Positions 1 through 8,641 of a stretch of DNA of 64,000 bases are shown here, piece by piece (within the stretch, counting starts at the first letter, position 1; each line of letters starts with the position of its first letter). This DNA is from Paenibacillus dokdonensis (GTDB taxonomy: Bacteria > Bacillota > Bacilli > Paenibacillales > Paenibacillaceae), in NCBI RefSeq assembly GCF_004916975.1, contig NZ_STGQ01000001.1, forward strand, positions 1,636,993 to 1,700,992, written 5' to 3'. Below the pieces are notes generated by a model. It saw only the letters and a program-made list of their open reading frames with translations, was not told the origin of the DNA and did not search any database. A program made the position numbers and the translations under genes.

Positions 1-1173
1 TCAGTGAAGGCTGTATTCAGCTCCAAACTTGATACGGATGGGAAGACAGCTGTCAGCACTTTAAGTGAGCAGGATATGCGAATGGCATTGGCACTAGCAA
101 AATCAGATCCTGATGGCAAGCTGAAGGTGACACTTGAGCTTAAGAAATATGGAGATGCAGCAAAGTACGCAGTGGATCTTCCTGCAGCATTTTTGTCCGG
201 CTATCCTCATTTGATCCTTGAGATAATCACGCCAAAAGCATCCGTGCAGCTATCCGGAGAGCTGTTTGCACAATCAACAGGGATCGGCAAGCAGCTGCGT
301 CTTGTCATTAGTGAGCTGGAGCGACAATCTTTGAATCAAGCAGCACAAGCTCTAAAAGGCAGCAGACCGATCATAGGGCTGGAGATTATGGCTGGCGGGA
401 AATCCATTCCATGGAAGAATGAGAAGACTCCCATGACGGTCACGATACCGTATTTACCTGCCGCAGGGCAGGAGGACATGGCAAGAATCGGAGTTTTGTC
501 GATGAATGAACAAGGCATAGTTTCAAAGATGCAGAGAACAACCTATTCCGAATCCGGCAATTACATCCGCTTCCAAACAGACCATACAGGCGTATATGCC
601 GTGTTTTACGAACAGCCTGCATCGCAGTTTACAGATCTTGACCGCCATGTGTGGGCCAAAGAAGCGGTTGAGAAATTGGCTGCTCTAGGCATCGTCAAAG
701 GGACATCGGCGGGGACATTCAGTCCAGCGGAGCAGGTGAGCAGAGCAGATTTTATCTTAATGCTGGTTAGAGCGCTAGATTTGAAGGCGGCTGGAGCAGA
801 TGTTTTCACAGATGTTAAGCCGCAGGATTACTACTATGAGGCTGTAGCTGCAGCGAAGCAGCTGGGCATTGTTACAGGCACGGATGGCGGGCGGTTTGAA
901 CCGAGCGCAAAGATTACAAGACAAGATATGATGGTGATGGCAGCACGAGCAGTTCAGGCATGGAAAACGGCAGAGATCGATGAGAATCTCGCAGAGCTTG
1001 ATGGCTACGAGGATGCTAACCAAGTATCCGCTTATGCCAAAGGCAGTGTTGCAGGTATGATCAAGCAGGGTCTGATTCAAGGTGATCATGGTTTGATTCA
1101 TCCGGCCCATAACACGACCCGTGCTGAGACAGCTGTATTCCTGTACCGGTTATTGAATTATCTTTCAGAATAA
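1..1173 (+). CDS. SLH-domain surface protein, 3' part (5' end outside window)
   Basis: The reading frame is open to the window edge, so this is the C-terminal part (about 390 residues) of a larger exported protein; the GTG at 4 is just an in-frame valine codon. The last ~180 residues hold three S-layer homology repeats, starting near residues 209 (FTDLDRHVWAKEAVEKL), 269 (FTDVKPQDYYYEAVAAAKQL) and 332, each with the usual W/Y-A-x-x-A-V and G-I-V-x-G-T pattern followed by the R-A-D/R-Q-D/R-A-E motif. SLH triplets bind pyruvylated secondary wall polymers, so the protein is anchored on the cell surface. The upstream ~200 residues are beta-rich, of the type that precedes SLH repeats in Paenibacillus surface proteins. 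Their function, and any catalytic domain, lie outside the window. Confidence 0.85.
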   Translation, partial: SVKAVFSSKLDTDGKTAVSTLSEQDMRMALALAKSDPDGKLKVTLELKKYGDAAKYAVDLPAAFLSGYPHLILEIITPKASVQLSGELFAQSTGIGKQLRLVISELERQSLNQAAQALKGSRPIIGLEIMAGGKSIPWKNEKTPMTVTIPYLPAAGQEDMARIGVLSMNEQGIVSKMQRTTYSESGNYIRFQTDHTGVYAVFYEQPASQFTDLDRHVWAKEAVEKLAALGIVKGTSAGTFSPAEQVSRADFILMLVRALDLKAAGADVFTDVKPQDYYYEAVAAAKQLGIVTGTDGGRFEPSAKITRQDMMVMAARAVQAWKTAEIDENLAELDGYEDANQVSAYAKGSVAGMIKQGLIQGDHGLIHPAHNTTRAETAVFLYRLLNYLSE

Positions 1174-1206
1174 CTGCCTGACTGGGGCAGTATTACATCG
1201 TTAGCA

Positions 1207-1269
1207 AGAGACGTGTATTGGATTTGCTGATCGTTTCGAACGGTCAATCCAAGCACGTCTTTTTGCTTT
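1207..1269 (+). terminator. Rho-independent terminator after SLH gene
   Basis: AGACGTG (1209-1215) pairs with CACGTCT (1254-1260); the stem extends inward through TTGGATT/AATCCAA and is followed by a T-rich tail. Confidence 0.75.
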
Positions 1270-1313
1270 TGCAAAGGAGGATTCATCTTGAAAGATAATA
1301 TATTATAAATATA

Positions 1314-1342
1314 TTGAATTATTTATTCAGTTAAAATAGAAT
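1314..1342 (+). promoter_or_regulatory. Probable sigma-A promoter of the ArsR-type gene
   Basis: TTGAAT (1314-1319), 17-bp spacer, TAGAAT (1337-1342), 46 bp before the start codon. The surrounding DNA (1290-1352) is very AT-rich with overlapping inverted AATATATT-type repeats, where an autoregulating ArsR repressor could bind; that is inference. Confidence 0.5.
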
Positions 1343-1387
1343 ATATTTAAGGGATTGGGATAATAAGGTAAATGGGGGTTCGGGAAA

Positions 1388-2443
1388 ATGCATATTTTGG
1401 ATATGTCTTTCAAAAGAAGTACCTATCAAGTGGAGTTATACAGCTCACTGATATTCGAAAGTACTCTGGGTATTGCTGCGGTTACGAACGCAAGGCTGCA
1501 TGGATCTATGGATAAGCCTGCATCCTACTGGCAGCAGCTTCGGGATTCTGCATCCGGTGAGCTTGCACAGGAGCTGGAATTCTGTGAAAAGCATCAGACG
1601 TGGAAGATGTTACTTCAGCTGCTGCATACACATCCGTTTGCTTCAACACAAGAATTTGTGGATTTTGTCTGGTCTTTGGAGGACTCGCATTTCAAATTTT
1701 TAGTACTTCCTTATTTGGAGAGCGGACAGGAAGCAGCTCGGCTCAAGTCGGCACAAGGCGATCATGAGGCTGCCGAAGAGTTGATCCGGGCCTGTCAGGG
1801 ACATCCATTTTTCCCGGAAATGATTCAGACGGTCACCGGAAATGAAGTAAACGCTTTAAAGCGCCATCTTACGGCTTTGCTTCAGCTTTGGGATCAGGAA
1901 GTTACGCTTGCAGAGGCTGAAGAAAAGAAGGGGATTTTGGAACGTGACTTGATCATGAAAAAGAATCTGCTGCGAAGCTGCACACCTGAAGAGGTGGTTC
2001 TGCGGGCTGCTGGAGTCGAGTATAAGCCTGAAGCAGGTGTCAGCCGGGTGCTATTGATCCCGCATGTGATCTACCGTCCTTGGACGATCGAAGCCAATAT
2101 GAAGGAGATTCAAATCTTCTATTATCCCGTCAGTGAGGCAAGTCTGACGCCAGAAAATGATCCATATCAGCCGCCCGGCGAGCTCGTTCAATTATATAAA
2201 GCTCTGGGAGACGATAAAAGGTTGCGCGCGTTAAAGCTCATTTGCGAGCAAGACCGTTCACTCAAGGAACTCACCGAATTGCTGGGTATGGGCAAGACTA
2301 CCGTACATCATCATCTCGCCATTTTGCGAGGAGCAGGATTAGTCCGTGTAAAAGATGGCAGCTATTCGTGGAACCAGAGCTCACTGGATCATCATGATCA
2401 AGACCTGCATCGCTTCCTGGGTGTGAAATATAAGGAACAATAA
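1388..2443 (+). CDS. ArsR-family winged-helix transcriptional regulator
   Basis: 351 residues. The C-terminal ~80 residues form an ArsR-type winged helix (LYKALGDDKRLRALKLI, then LTELLGMGKTTVHHHLAIL as the recognition region, then a wing GLVRVKDG). The ~250-residue N-terminal part is a large all-helical region without motifs I recognise. It is far longer than classical metal-sensing ArsR proteins (~100 residues) and no CxC metal motif is seen, so a metal-sensor role is not supported. Long ArsR regulators of this shape often sit directly before an MFS transporter in Paenibacillus (recalled knowledge), and the remnant just downstream fits that. ATG at 1388 follows GGGGGTTCGGG as ribosome binding site. 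Confidence 0.75.
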   Translation: MHILDMSFKRSTYQVELYSSLIFESTLGIAAVTNARLHGSMDKPASYWQQLRDSASGELAQELEFCEKHQTWKMLLQLLHTHPFASTQEFVDFVWSLEDSHFKFLVLPYLESGQEAARLKSAQGDHEAAEELIRACQGHPFFPEMIQTVTGNEVNALKRHLTALLQLWDQEVTLAEAEEKKGILERDLIMKKNLLRSCTPEEVVLRAAGVEYKPEAGVSRVLLIPHVIYRPWTIEANMKEIQIFYYPVSEASLTPENDPYQPPGELVQLYKALGDDKRLRALKLICEQDRSLKELTELLGMGKTTVHHHLAILRGAGLVRVKDGSYSWNQSSLDHHDQDLHRFLGVKYKEQ

Positions 2444-2464
2444 CTCCCGGATGGAGGTTGAATC

Positions 2465-2629
2465 GTGAGCAGAACTTGGAGCGGGAATCTTGGATGGCTG
2501 TTACATTTTCCGGGACGATTCTGTAATACAGCGTACTACTGTAGGTGTCCTGATCTGCCTGGTTTCCGGTGCAGGGATTTTGATATCAGGCGTAGCAGCA
2601 AAAAGGAGCGCTAAAGTAAAAGCAACGTA
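2465..2629 (+). pseudogene. Remnant of MFS transporter (start fused to C-terminal tail, frameshifted)
   Basis: A GGAGG-like site (2453-2457) precedes GTG at 2465, opening with MSRTW, a plausible transporter N-terminus. About 50 bp later the coding sense moves to another frame that reads TTVGVLICLVSGAGILISGV followed by AAKRSAKVKAT and a stop at 2629. That looks like the last hydrophobic helix and basic tail of an MFS permease. The simplest reading is an internal deletion that removed nearly the whole transporter (~400 residues expected) and joined both ends out of frame. Position right after a long ArsR regulator supports this; the family assignment of so short a relic is inference. Confidence 0.45.
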
Positions 2630-2679
2630 GAAGCCTTTGGGAGGCAAGAGCAACAAACTATCCCAAATGGCTTCTTTTT
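2630..2679 (+). terminator. Terminator after ArsR/MFS remnant
   Basis: GAAGCCTTTGGGA (2630-2642) pairs with TCCCAAATGGCTTC (2661-2674), then TTTTTG. An intact terminator right behind the relic suggests that the deletion spared the operon end. Confidence 0.8.
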
Positions 2680-2716
2680 GTTGAGTATCACATTCCATTG
2701 AAGGAGGGATGCTTGG

Positions 2717-3199
2717 ATGTCCGCTAAGACATGGATAATGTATCTATCGTTGCTGCTTCTAAGTGCGCTATTTGCTATTCTCGTCGATGTATTTACTGTG
2801 GTCCGAAGAACAGGTTATTCAGGTAACGGCAATCCGGGCTGGCTGCTACTGTACCCTGGATGGTTCACGCTGATTATTTTGATGCTGTTCACGTTTGTCA
2901 TTGCCGTTCGCTATTTTGATATCCTGCAGGATTATATTGCTAAGTTGTCATATCATTCACTTGTACCGATCCTGTCCGTATGTACACTTTTCTTATCCCT
3001 CTTCCTGGAGCTGCGCAAAATCAAACTTACACTTGCTTCCCTCCGTCATAACGGCGACGAGGAGTCACTCATCCATGTTCTTGGCCCCGTAAATATTTAC
3101 ACCAACTCACTTTTCTATAACATGTACATTTTATTGTTTTGCTTCTCTTTAGCTACCCTCGGCGGTTGGTGGGTTGTCCAACAAAGAAAGAGTATGTGA
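2717..3199 (+). CDS. Small four-helix integral membrane protein, unknown function
   Basis: 160 residues with about four hydrophobic segments: near residues 7-29, 43-68, 80-98 and 132-154. There is a charged cytoplasmic-type loop (ELRKIKLTLASLRHNGDEES) before the last helix and a basic C-terminus (QQRKSM). No signal peptide, lipobox or catalytic motif is seen and I do not recognise the family. GAAGGAGGG lies 6-8 bases before ATG 2717. It stands alone between the terminator at 2679 and the IS at 3242. Confidence 0.7.
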   Translation: MSAKTWIMYLSLLLLSALFAILVDVFTVVRRTGYSGNGNPGWLLLYPGWFTLIILMLFTFVIAVRYFDILQDYIAKLSYHSLVPILSVCTLFLSLFLELRKIKLTLASLRHNGDEESLIHVLGPVNIYTNSLFYNMYILLFCFSLATLGGWWVVQQRKSM

Positions 3200-3241
3200 C
3201 GTAATATTGACTGGATTTGAACTCACTTGCTTGCTTTTAGT

Positions 3242-4685
3242 TGAGCATTTTGCATAATTCCGTTTTTGTTAGAAAGGCAGCAAAATCTAATTGCATCCGG
3301 GGAATTGTAGTGGCTCAATTCTAAAAATGGGCAGACCTGCAGAATTTCAGCGTTTGCAAATTTTTAAGCTGCGTTTTGGTTCTTTCTAGTGGTAGCAGAA
3401 AGAGCGGATACAAGCAGGACGATGGCATTCAGATACTGGTGAGTCGTTACTTTCTGAATGCCCCAGACATGCATGTCATCTGCAGTAAGATAGGTTTTCA
3501 TTCTGGAGTTGCATCGTTCCACGCTGGTACGTTCGTTGTAAAGCTCCTTCCAGCGTTTGGTATCCCGATGCGGGCTGCTAGATCGCCGAAGATCGTCCTT
3601 TGCATCTACTTTGACGACCATGCCATAGTTGGAAGGCGAACAGGCGGACATTCCTAACGGGCAATCAACTTTACCCGTGGCGTGAGGACATCGGAACTTC
3701 AAGTAATCACCGTCAGCACCCCAATAAGTCATCGCGAATCCCATCGAGCAACAAGGCGTTCCGTTTGATGTCATCCCAGCAGGAGGTTCTTTCTCTCCTC
3801 GGGGGTTGAGGGGAATAATGGCTTGCGCCTTCACGTTTCGAGCGGCTTCGTAAACTTTCATTTGGTCGTAGCCCGCATCGAGCATAAAGAATCGCGCCTT
3901 TGTTTTGACAGCCGCCTTTTCAATCAAACCCGGTGCCATTTCCCCGTCATTGACATGCGCTGGCGTGACTTCCAGTGCGAGCGGCAATTCGCTTTTTGCA
4001 TCCACAGCCAAATGGAGCTTGTAACCGAACCAAGTCACCTTGTTTCCGAAGGAGTCAAATTTCGCACCCCAATTCGCATTGCCGGTCTGCTCGCTTTTTC
4101 GTTTGGGCTGCTTCTTTTCGAAAGCATGGATGGCGGCGCTATCGATTGCAACGTGGCTGCCATCAATAATGCCGTCTTGCTGACAGCGTTTGACCAGATC
4201 TTCGAAGAGTTGCTTAGCCAGGTTTTTCTTAGTCAGCTCGCTGAAGACTCGGCTTAACGTCGAGATGGAAGGGACTTCGCGATCTAGCGGAAGTCCACAC
4301 TGATAGCGAAATCGAAGATCGGTATCCAAACGATGATGCAAGCCCGTAAAAGTTTGAATATGCTCAAGTGGTGCGGCTAAGAGTGCACGTAAAATCCCTT
4401 CTCTACAATGACCATCAGCACCTCGGGGTGAACAACTTCTCAGTTGTTTGGCGTAAGGACGAAGATCCAAGACGCCAAAGAAGATTGGCAATCGATCTTT
4501 TGAATTCATTTTTAGCATATCTTCAAAGGAAAATAGACTTTCTTGTAGAATATACAAGGTGACTTCCTCCGTTCTTGGGGTTTTTGGTTTGGTCACCGAA
4601 AAACTTCTCCAAGTTGGGGTGAAGTCCCTTTTTTATGCTTAGAAATCCTTGTGTATCAAGGGATCAAGTTTATGCAAAACACTCA
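3242..4685. mobile_element. Complete insertion sequence with 16-bp terminal inverted repeats
   Basis: The ends carry a 14/16 inverted repeat: TGAGCATTTTGCATAA at 3242-3257 against TTATGCAAAACACTCA at 4670-4685 (reverse complement TGAGTGTTTTGCATAA). About 1.44 kb, one transposase gene on the minus strand. A 4-bp AGTT occurs at both borders (3239-3242 and 4685-4688), a possible target duplication, though it overlaps the repeat tips by one base. It landed in the intergenic region before the amidase-deacetylase gene, with no obvious gene interruption. Confidence 0.8.
3364..4596 (-). CDS. DDE transposase (IS4/IS1182-like, YREK motif)
   Basis: 410 residues by the longest start. The N-terminal half has the helical domain typical of transposases whose catalytic core starts with VAIDSAAI (first D), followed by FGYKLHLAVDAKSELPLALE. 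The second D sits in FMLDAGYDQMK, and the C-terminal catalytic motif YNERTSVERCNSRMK exactly matches the IS4-type Y-x2-R-x3-E-x6-K signature. A Cys-containing insert (FRCPHATGKVDCPLGMSAC) lies between the second D and the E. Two starts are possible: GTG 4596 (GGAGAAG 7 bases upstream) and TTG 4557 (GGAGG 8 bases upstream). The frame is intact, so the element may be active. The exact ISfinder family cannot be fixed by eye. Confidence 0.88.
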   Translation of the reverse strand: MTKPKTPRTEEVTLYILQESLFSFEDMLKMNSKDRLPIFFGVLDLRPYAKQLRSCSPRGADGHCREGILRALLAAPLEHIQTFTGLHHRLDTDLRFRYQCGLPLDREVPSISTLSRVFSELTKKNLAKQLFEDLVKRCQQDGIIDGSHVAIDSAAIHAFEKKQPKRKSEQTGNANWGAKFDSFGNKVTWFGYKLHLAVDAKSELPLALEVTPAHVNDGEMAPGLIEKAAVKTKARFFMLDAGYDQMKVYEAARNVKAQAIIPLNPRGEKEPPAGMTSNGTPCCSMGFAMTYWGADGDYLKFRCPHATGKVDCPLGMSACSPSNYGMVVKVDAKDDLRRSSSPHRDTKRWKELYNERTSVERCNSRMKTYLTADDMHVWGIQKVTTHQYLNAIVLLVSALSATTRKNQNAA

Positions 4686-4878
4686 GTTACATGGTTATTG
4701 GGCGTACAGCCTGTAACCAGAATGCTGGCAGCGATTCCGAGCCGAATAGACACATCTTGTTGACATCTCGATGAAATGGTTGTCACATTCATGAGTTATA
4801 TTTTTCATCAGGAACTTGCACGACAGCCATAGTTCCCACCACATCAATATACGAAACTAACTTTCATGAGGAGGAACT

Positions 4879-6333
4879 ATGATTAACCGCAGCAAGTGTA
4901 AACATCCAATTAAAGGAATATATATTCTGCTATTATTCTTCGTTATTTTACTGGGAATCAAAACCATCTGGCATACCGGATCTTCGGTGGAAGAATTAAT
5001 TCCGGCACTCACGCACGGAGATACGGCGGGTTCGGTGTCCGTACCCCATATATCTCTGGGGAATGCAAAGTACCGAATCGTCATCGATGCGGGACATGGT
5101 GGCAAAGACCCTGGTGCAACGGGGGCAAGTGGTCAATTCGAAAAGGGGTTTAACCTTTCTTTGGCACAACGTGTATATGAGCTATTGGATCAGGAACCGA
5201 TGTTTGAACTCCGTCTAACAAGGACGGATGATGAATTTGTCGCATTAGAGGACCGCGCGGCGATTGCAAACGATTGGAATGCGGATGCACTAGTCTCGAT
5301 TCATGGGAACACCTACACGGAACAAACGATTACCGGCACGGAGACATTGTATCGGCATGACGACAGCATTCCGCTAGCTCAATCCATACAGGATCAAGTC
5401 GTAAAGGCATTGGGATTTCCCGATCGCGGCGTCAAGGAAGAACATCTCAAGGTGCTCTCCTTATCGCAAATGCCTGCAGTGCTCGTTGAAACCGGGTACC
5501 TGACCAACCCGAAGGAGGAAGAATTTCTGCTCAGCAGCAAAGGTCAAGACTTGGCGGCGCATGCGATTGTTGAGGGATTGAAACAATATTTCGGCCAAAA
5601 TATTCCCCATAAGCAGCCCATAGAGAATGAAATGACAGAAGTACCGCCACCCGTTTCCATGACGGAGACGTATCGGCAAGGGGACTCACAGAATGAACAA
5701 TCGATCCAAAACAAAGTCTATTTCAACGGTTCAGCAAAAGAGGGGAAACAGGTCGCATTAACGTTCGATGATGGACCCGACGGGTTCGTTACACCGAAGA
5801 TCCTTGACATTTTGAAGAAAAACAACATTAAAGCCACCCTTTTTATTTTGGGAAACCGGGCCAAAGCCCATCCAGACATCGTACGCCGGATCGTTCAGGA
5901 AGGGCATGCGATCGGCAACCACTCTTGGTCTCATCCGAATTTCGAAAAAATATCGATGGCTGAGGCGATGAAACAGGTGGATGATACCCAAGACGCGCTA
6001 GAACAAGCGGCAGGTTTTCGCCCCATCCTGTTTCGGCCGCCATACGGTGCACTCGGAACCGATCAAATGGATGCCATCCACCAAAAGAATTTGGCGGTAG
6101 TTAACTGGACGGTGGACACGATGGATTGGTCTGGCGTATCTTCAAAAGAGATCATGAGGCTGGTACACAAAGAGTTAAAGCCCGGAGGTATCGTTTTGCA
6201 GCATACCGCCAACGGGAAAAACCATTTGGCCAATACGATCGAGGCACTGCAGCAGATGATTCCCGAGTTAACTGCGGAAGGATACTCTTTCGTAACGGTA
6301 CCGAAGCTGCTGCATCTGCCGGACTCGCTATAG
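4879..6333 (+). CDS. Membrane-anchored N-acetylmuramoyl-L-alanine amidase / polysaccharide deacetylase fusion
   Basis: 484 residues with two enzymes in one chain. Residues ~12-30 form an N-terminal hydrophobic anchor without a lipobox. Residues ~66-245 are an Amidase_3 domain that cleaves the lactyl-amide bond of peptidoglycan. Its zinc ligands H73 (DAGHGG), E88 (FEKGFN) and H142 (SIHGN) and catalytic E204 (LVETGYLTN) are all present. After a ~50-residue linker, residues ~290-480 are a NodB deacetylase: TFDDGP (D297, D298), HSWSH (H348, H352), RPPYG (386-390), DTMDW and the final VLQH motif. All catalytic motifs look intact, so both activities are plausible on the outer face, acting on wall glycan. 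ATG 4879 follows GAGGAGGAAC. A two-component system begins 152 bp downstream on the same strand. Confidence 0.9.
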   Translation: MINRSKCKHPIKGIYILLLFFVILLGIKTIWHTGSSVEELIPALTHGDTAGSVSVPHISLGNAKYRIVIDAGHGGKDPGATGASGQFEKGFNLSLAQRVYELLDQEPMFELRLTRTDDEFVALEDRAAIANDWNADALVSIHGNTYTEQTITGTETLYRHDDSIPLAQSIQDQVVKALGFPDRGVKEEHLKVLSLSQMPAVLVETGYLTNPKEEEFLLSSKGQDLAAHAIVEGLKQYFGQNIPHKQPIENEMTEVPPPVSMTETYRQGDSQNEQSIQNKVYFNGSAKEGKQVALTFDDGPDGFVTPKILDILKKNNIKATLFILGNRAKAHPDIVRRIVQEGHAIGNHSWSHPNFEKISMAEAMKQVDDTQDALEQAAGFRPILFRPPYGALGTDQMDAIHQKNLAVVNWTVDTMDWSGVSSKEIMRLVHKELKPGGIVLQHTANGKNHLANTIEALQQMIPELTAEGYSFVTVPKLLHLPDSL

Positions 6334-6485
6334 GAAATGATGTAGGCATTTCATGGTATCCTTGCTCATCAGTTACGAACCATGACCGGTATATGTTAAA
6401 ATCGATTCCATAGAGGTGACGTACTGGGTACGTTTAAAAGTACAGTATTACGGCTGCTTGATTAAGAATAAAGAATGGAGATCTC

Positions 6486-7190
6486 ATGAATAAAACGAAG
6501 ATTCTCATTATCGAAGATGAGGAACCCATTGCCGATCTTCTATCATACGGACTTACAATGGAAGGCTTTCACACGAGAACTGCAGCAAGCGGGGCAGCGG
6601 GGTGGAGCGAACTGGAATCCTTCAAACCCGATCTTCTCCTGCTCGACTGGATGCTGCCGGATCAAAGCGGTCTGGATATATGCAAAAAAGTGACGGCGAA
6701 CTATAACATTCCCATCTTCATGATAACAGCTAAATCGGACATCACAGATAAAGTGCTCGGGCTTGAATTCGGCGCGGATGATTATATTACGAAGCCCTTT
6801 GATCTGCGCGAAGTTGTCGCCCGGATCCGCACGATACTTCGCCGGGTGGACCTCGCCAATGTCGTGGACCGGGAAGCGGATGGAGATGAACTGATCCGGT
6901 TTAAAAACATTGAGATTGTGGCGCAGGAGAGGGTGGTAAAAAAAGGCGGCCAGCTGGTCGACCTGACACCAAAGGAATTTGACCTGCTCATGAAATTAAT
7001 CGGCCATAAGGGCAAAATTTTCACGCGCTCAGAGCTGCTCGATTTCGTATGGGGATATGATTTTGCAGGCGACACCCGCACAGTAGATACCCATATTCAG
7101 CGGCTTCGCAAAAAGCTGGATGCGGGCGACTTGATCACGACCGTGTTCGGTATTGGATACAAATTCGAGAAGCAGGCAGAGTCGAGATGA
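6486..7190 (+). CDS. OmpR/PhoB-family response regulator
   Basis: 234 residues. N-terminal receiver: acidic pair E10-D11-E12, phospho-acceptor D54 (LLLLDWMLPD), T81 and K103 (YITKP). C-terminal OmpR winged helix: LVDLTPKEFDLLMKL, then GYDFAGDTRTVDTHIQRLRKKL, GIGYKF. A DNA-binding regulator paired with the kinase whose ATG overlaps this stop (7187-7190). GGAG lies just before ATG 6486. Targets are unknown; the amidase-deacetylase gene immediately upstream and the lipoprotein downstream are obvious candidates by position only. Confidence 0.92.
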   Translation: MNKTKILIIEDEEPIADLLSYGLTMEGFHTRTAASGAAGWSELESFKPDLLLLDWMLPDQSGLDICKKVTANYNIPIFMITAKSDITDKVLGLEFGADDYITKPFDLREVVARIRTILRRVDLANVVDREADGDELIRFKNIEIVAQERVVKKGGQLVDLTPKEFDLLMKLIGHKGKIFTRSELLDFVWGYDFAGDTRTVDTHIQRLRKKLDAGDLITTVFGIGYKFEKQAESR

Positions 7191-8641
7191 TCCGGACGAT
7201 CAGGGCCAAATTCATCGTCGGTTTTTTCATCATCTTCTCCTTTTCGTTTCTCGTGCTTAATCAGACGGTCAAGGAAATCATCCGGACTAGTAATCAAAAA
7301 ATCGTCGCTTCGGATTTGGTCGGGATGAAAAACAACAGCAATGTCTATGTGCGCCAAGCCTTTTTAATCAACCATTTTACGAACAACAAGATATATTTCG
7401 GCCAAATGGCGGAGGAAATGGTAAGTGATTTAAACCATGCGACCGAAAGCAGCGTCAGCGCCTACACGGTGGATGGCGTTTTGCTGTTTTCGTCCAATAA
7501 GTCGGTTTTCGCAGGGAGATCGGAAGACGATCTCAAACAGGCAATCAAAGGAAAGACGGCTTATAACGTCACCTATGACCGAAACAAGGGGGAGGTCCTT
7601 TTCTCGTACCCTGTCATCATTGATGGCACAAAGGTAGGCATTTTGCGTTTTGCCAAGGATTTCACTTTGCTCTATGAACAAAGCGGACGGATTCAGAACA
7701 TCATTTTCTATATCGCGCTTGCGATTTTTGCAGCGGCATTTTTGTTTTCCTATATTCTTTCCAGGCACATTACGATCCCGCTCGTGAAGCTGACAAAAGC
7801 CTCGACCGAAGTGAAAAACGGCAATTTGAACGTACGCATCCAGTCACGGCGCAAGGATGAAATCGGCCGGCTGGCTGTCAACTTCAACGATATGATCGAT
7901 AGGATCAGCGGCCAGATCTCAACCATCGAAAGGGATCGAGACCGCCTTCAGGAGCTTAACGATCAGGAAAAACGTTTTTTCGACAATGTCACACACGAAC
8001 TGAAGACGCCGCTGACATCCATCCTTGGCTATGCCGAAATGATCCGGGAGAAGGGGGAGTCTGACCGGCAGTTTTTCGATAAAGGAATGAATCACATCGT
8101 GGAAGAGAGCAGACGCCTGCACGGCATGGTGCTGAAGCTGCTGGAAGTATCTCGCAGAGCTTCGGACGACCATGAATTCGAACAGGTGGATGCGGGCCGG
8201 ATTCTGCTCGACGTTTGCGATTCGATGTCCTTTCGCGCCAAGCGTTATAAGAAGCGCATCGTCTACCAGGCAGACGAATCCTTGTTTGTGAATGGACAAC
8301 CGGACAGGCTGCGCCAGCTCTTTATCAATCTGCTCGATAATGCGATCAAATACAGCTCTCCCCAATCGGAGATTTCAGCCAAGGCCAAGCTGGAGGCCGG
8401 ACTCGTTCGTTTTATTTTCGGCAATCCGGGCGAACCGATCCCGCCTGACCAACTAGAACACCTGTTTCAGCCGTTTTTTTCGGTTGGCCGCAAGCTCAAG
8501 GAAGAAGGCAGTGTCGGTCTCGGTCTTAGCATCGCCAAATCGATCGTCGACGACCATGGAGGGACAATCTCCCTGGTCAGCCGGGACGGACAGATCATGG
8601 TTTACGTAGAAATACCTTACTTCAGGAAGGACGGAACATGA
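7187..8641 (+). CDS. Membrane sensor histidine kinase (HAMP-HisKA-HATPase)
   Basis: 484 residues. TM1 near residues 7-27, an extracytoplasmic segment of ~135 residues (a single-Cache-like fold is possible), TM2 near 166-190, a HAMP domain (SRHITIPLVKLTKASTEVKN), HisKA with phospho-acceptor H270 (NVTHELKTPL), and HATPase with an N box (NLLDNAIKYS) and G boxes (NPGEPIP, GSVGLGLSIAKS). It phosphorylates the regulator encoded immediately upstream (4-bp ATGA overlap), and its own stop overlaps the next start (8638). The signal is unknown; the tight link with a lipoprotein suggests an envelope cue. Confidence 0.92.
   Translation: MIRTIRAKFIVGFFIIFSFSFLVLNQTVKEIIRTSNQKIVASDLVGMKNNSNVYVRQAFLINHFTNNKIYFGQMAEEMVSDLNHATESSVSAYTVDGVLLFSSNKSVFAGRSEDDLKQAIKGKTAYNVTYDRNKGEVLFSYPVIIDGTKVGILRFAKDFTLLYEQSGRIQNIIFYIALAIFAAAFLFSYILSRHITIPLVKLTKASTEVKNGNLNVRIQSRRKDEIGRLAVNFNDMIDRISGQISTIERDRDRLQELNDQEKRFFDNVTHELKTPLTSILGYAEMIREKGESDRQFFDKGMNHIVEESRRLHGMVLKLLEVSRRASDDHEFEQVDAGRILLDVCDSMSFRAKRYKKRIVYQADESLFVNGQPDRLRQLFINLLDNAIKYSSPQSEISAKAKLEAGLVRFIFGNPGEPIPPDQLEHLFQPFFSVGRKLKEEGSVGLGLSIAKSIVDDHGGTISLVSRDGQIMVYVEIPYFRKDGT

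Noticed and set aside
1280..1309. Tiny leader frame: AAAGGAGG followed by TTG and six codons
   Set aside because: Too short and AT-rich to call a leader peptide; no attenuator hairpin follows.
1388..2443. Metal-sensing role for the ArsR-type regulator
   Set aside because: No CxC metal-binding motif was seen and the protein is more than three times the usual length.
3376..4562. Plus-strand open frames across the transposase region
   Set aside because: Antisense shadows of an intact transposase with a full YREK motif.
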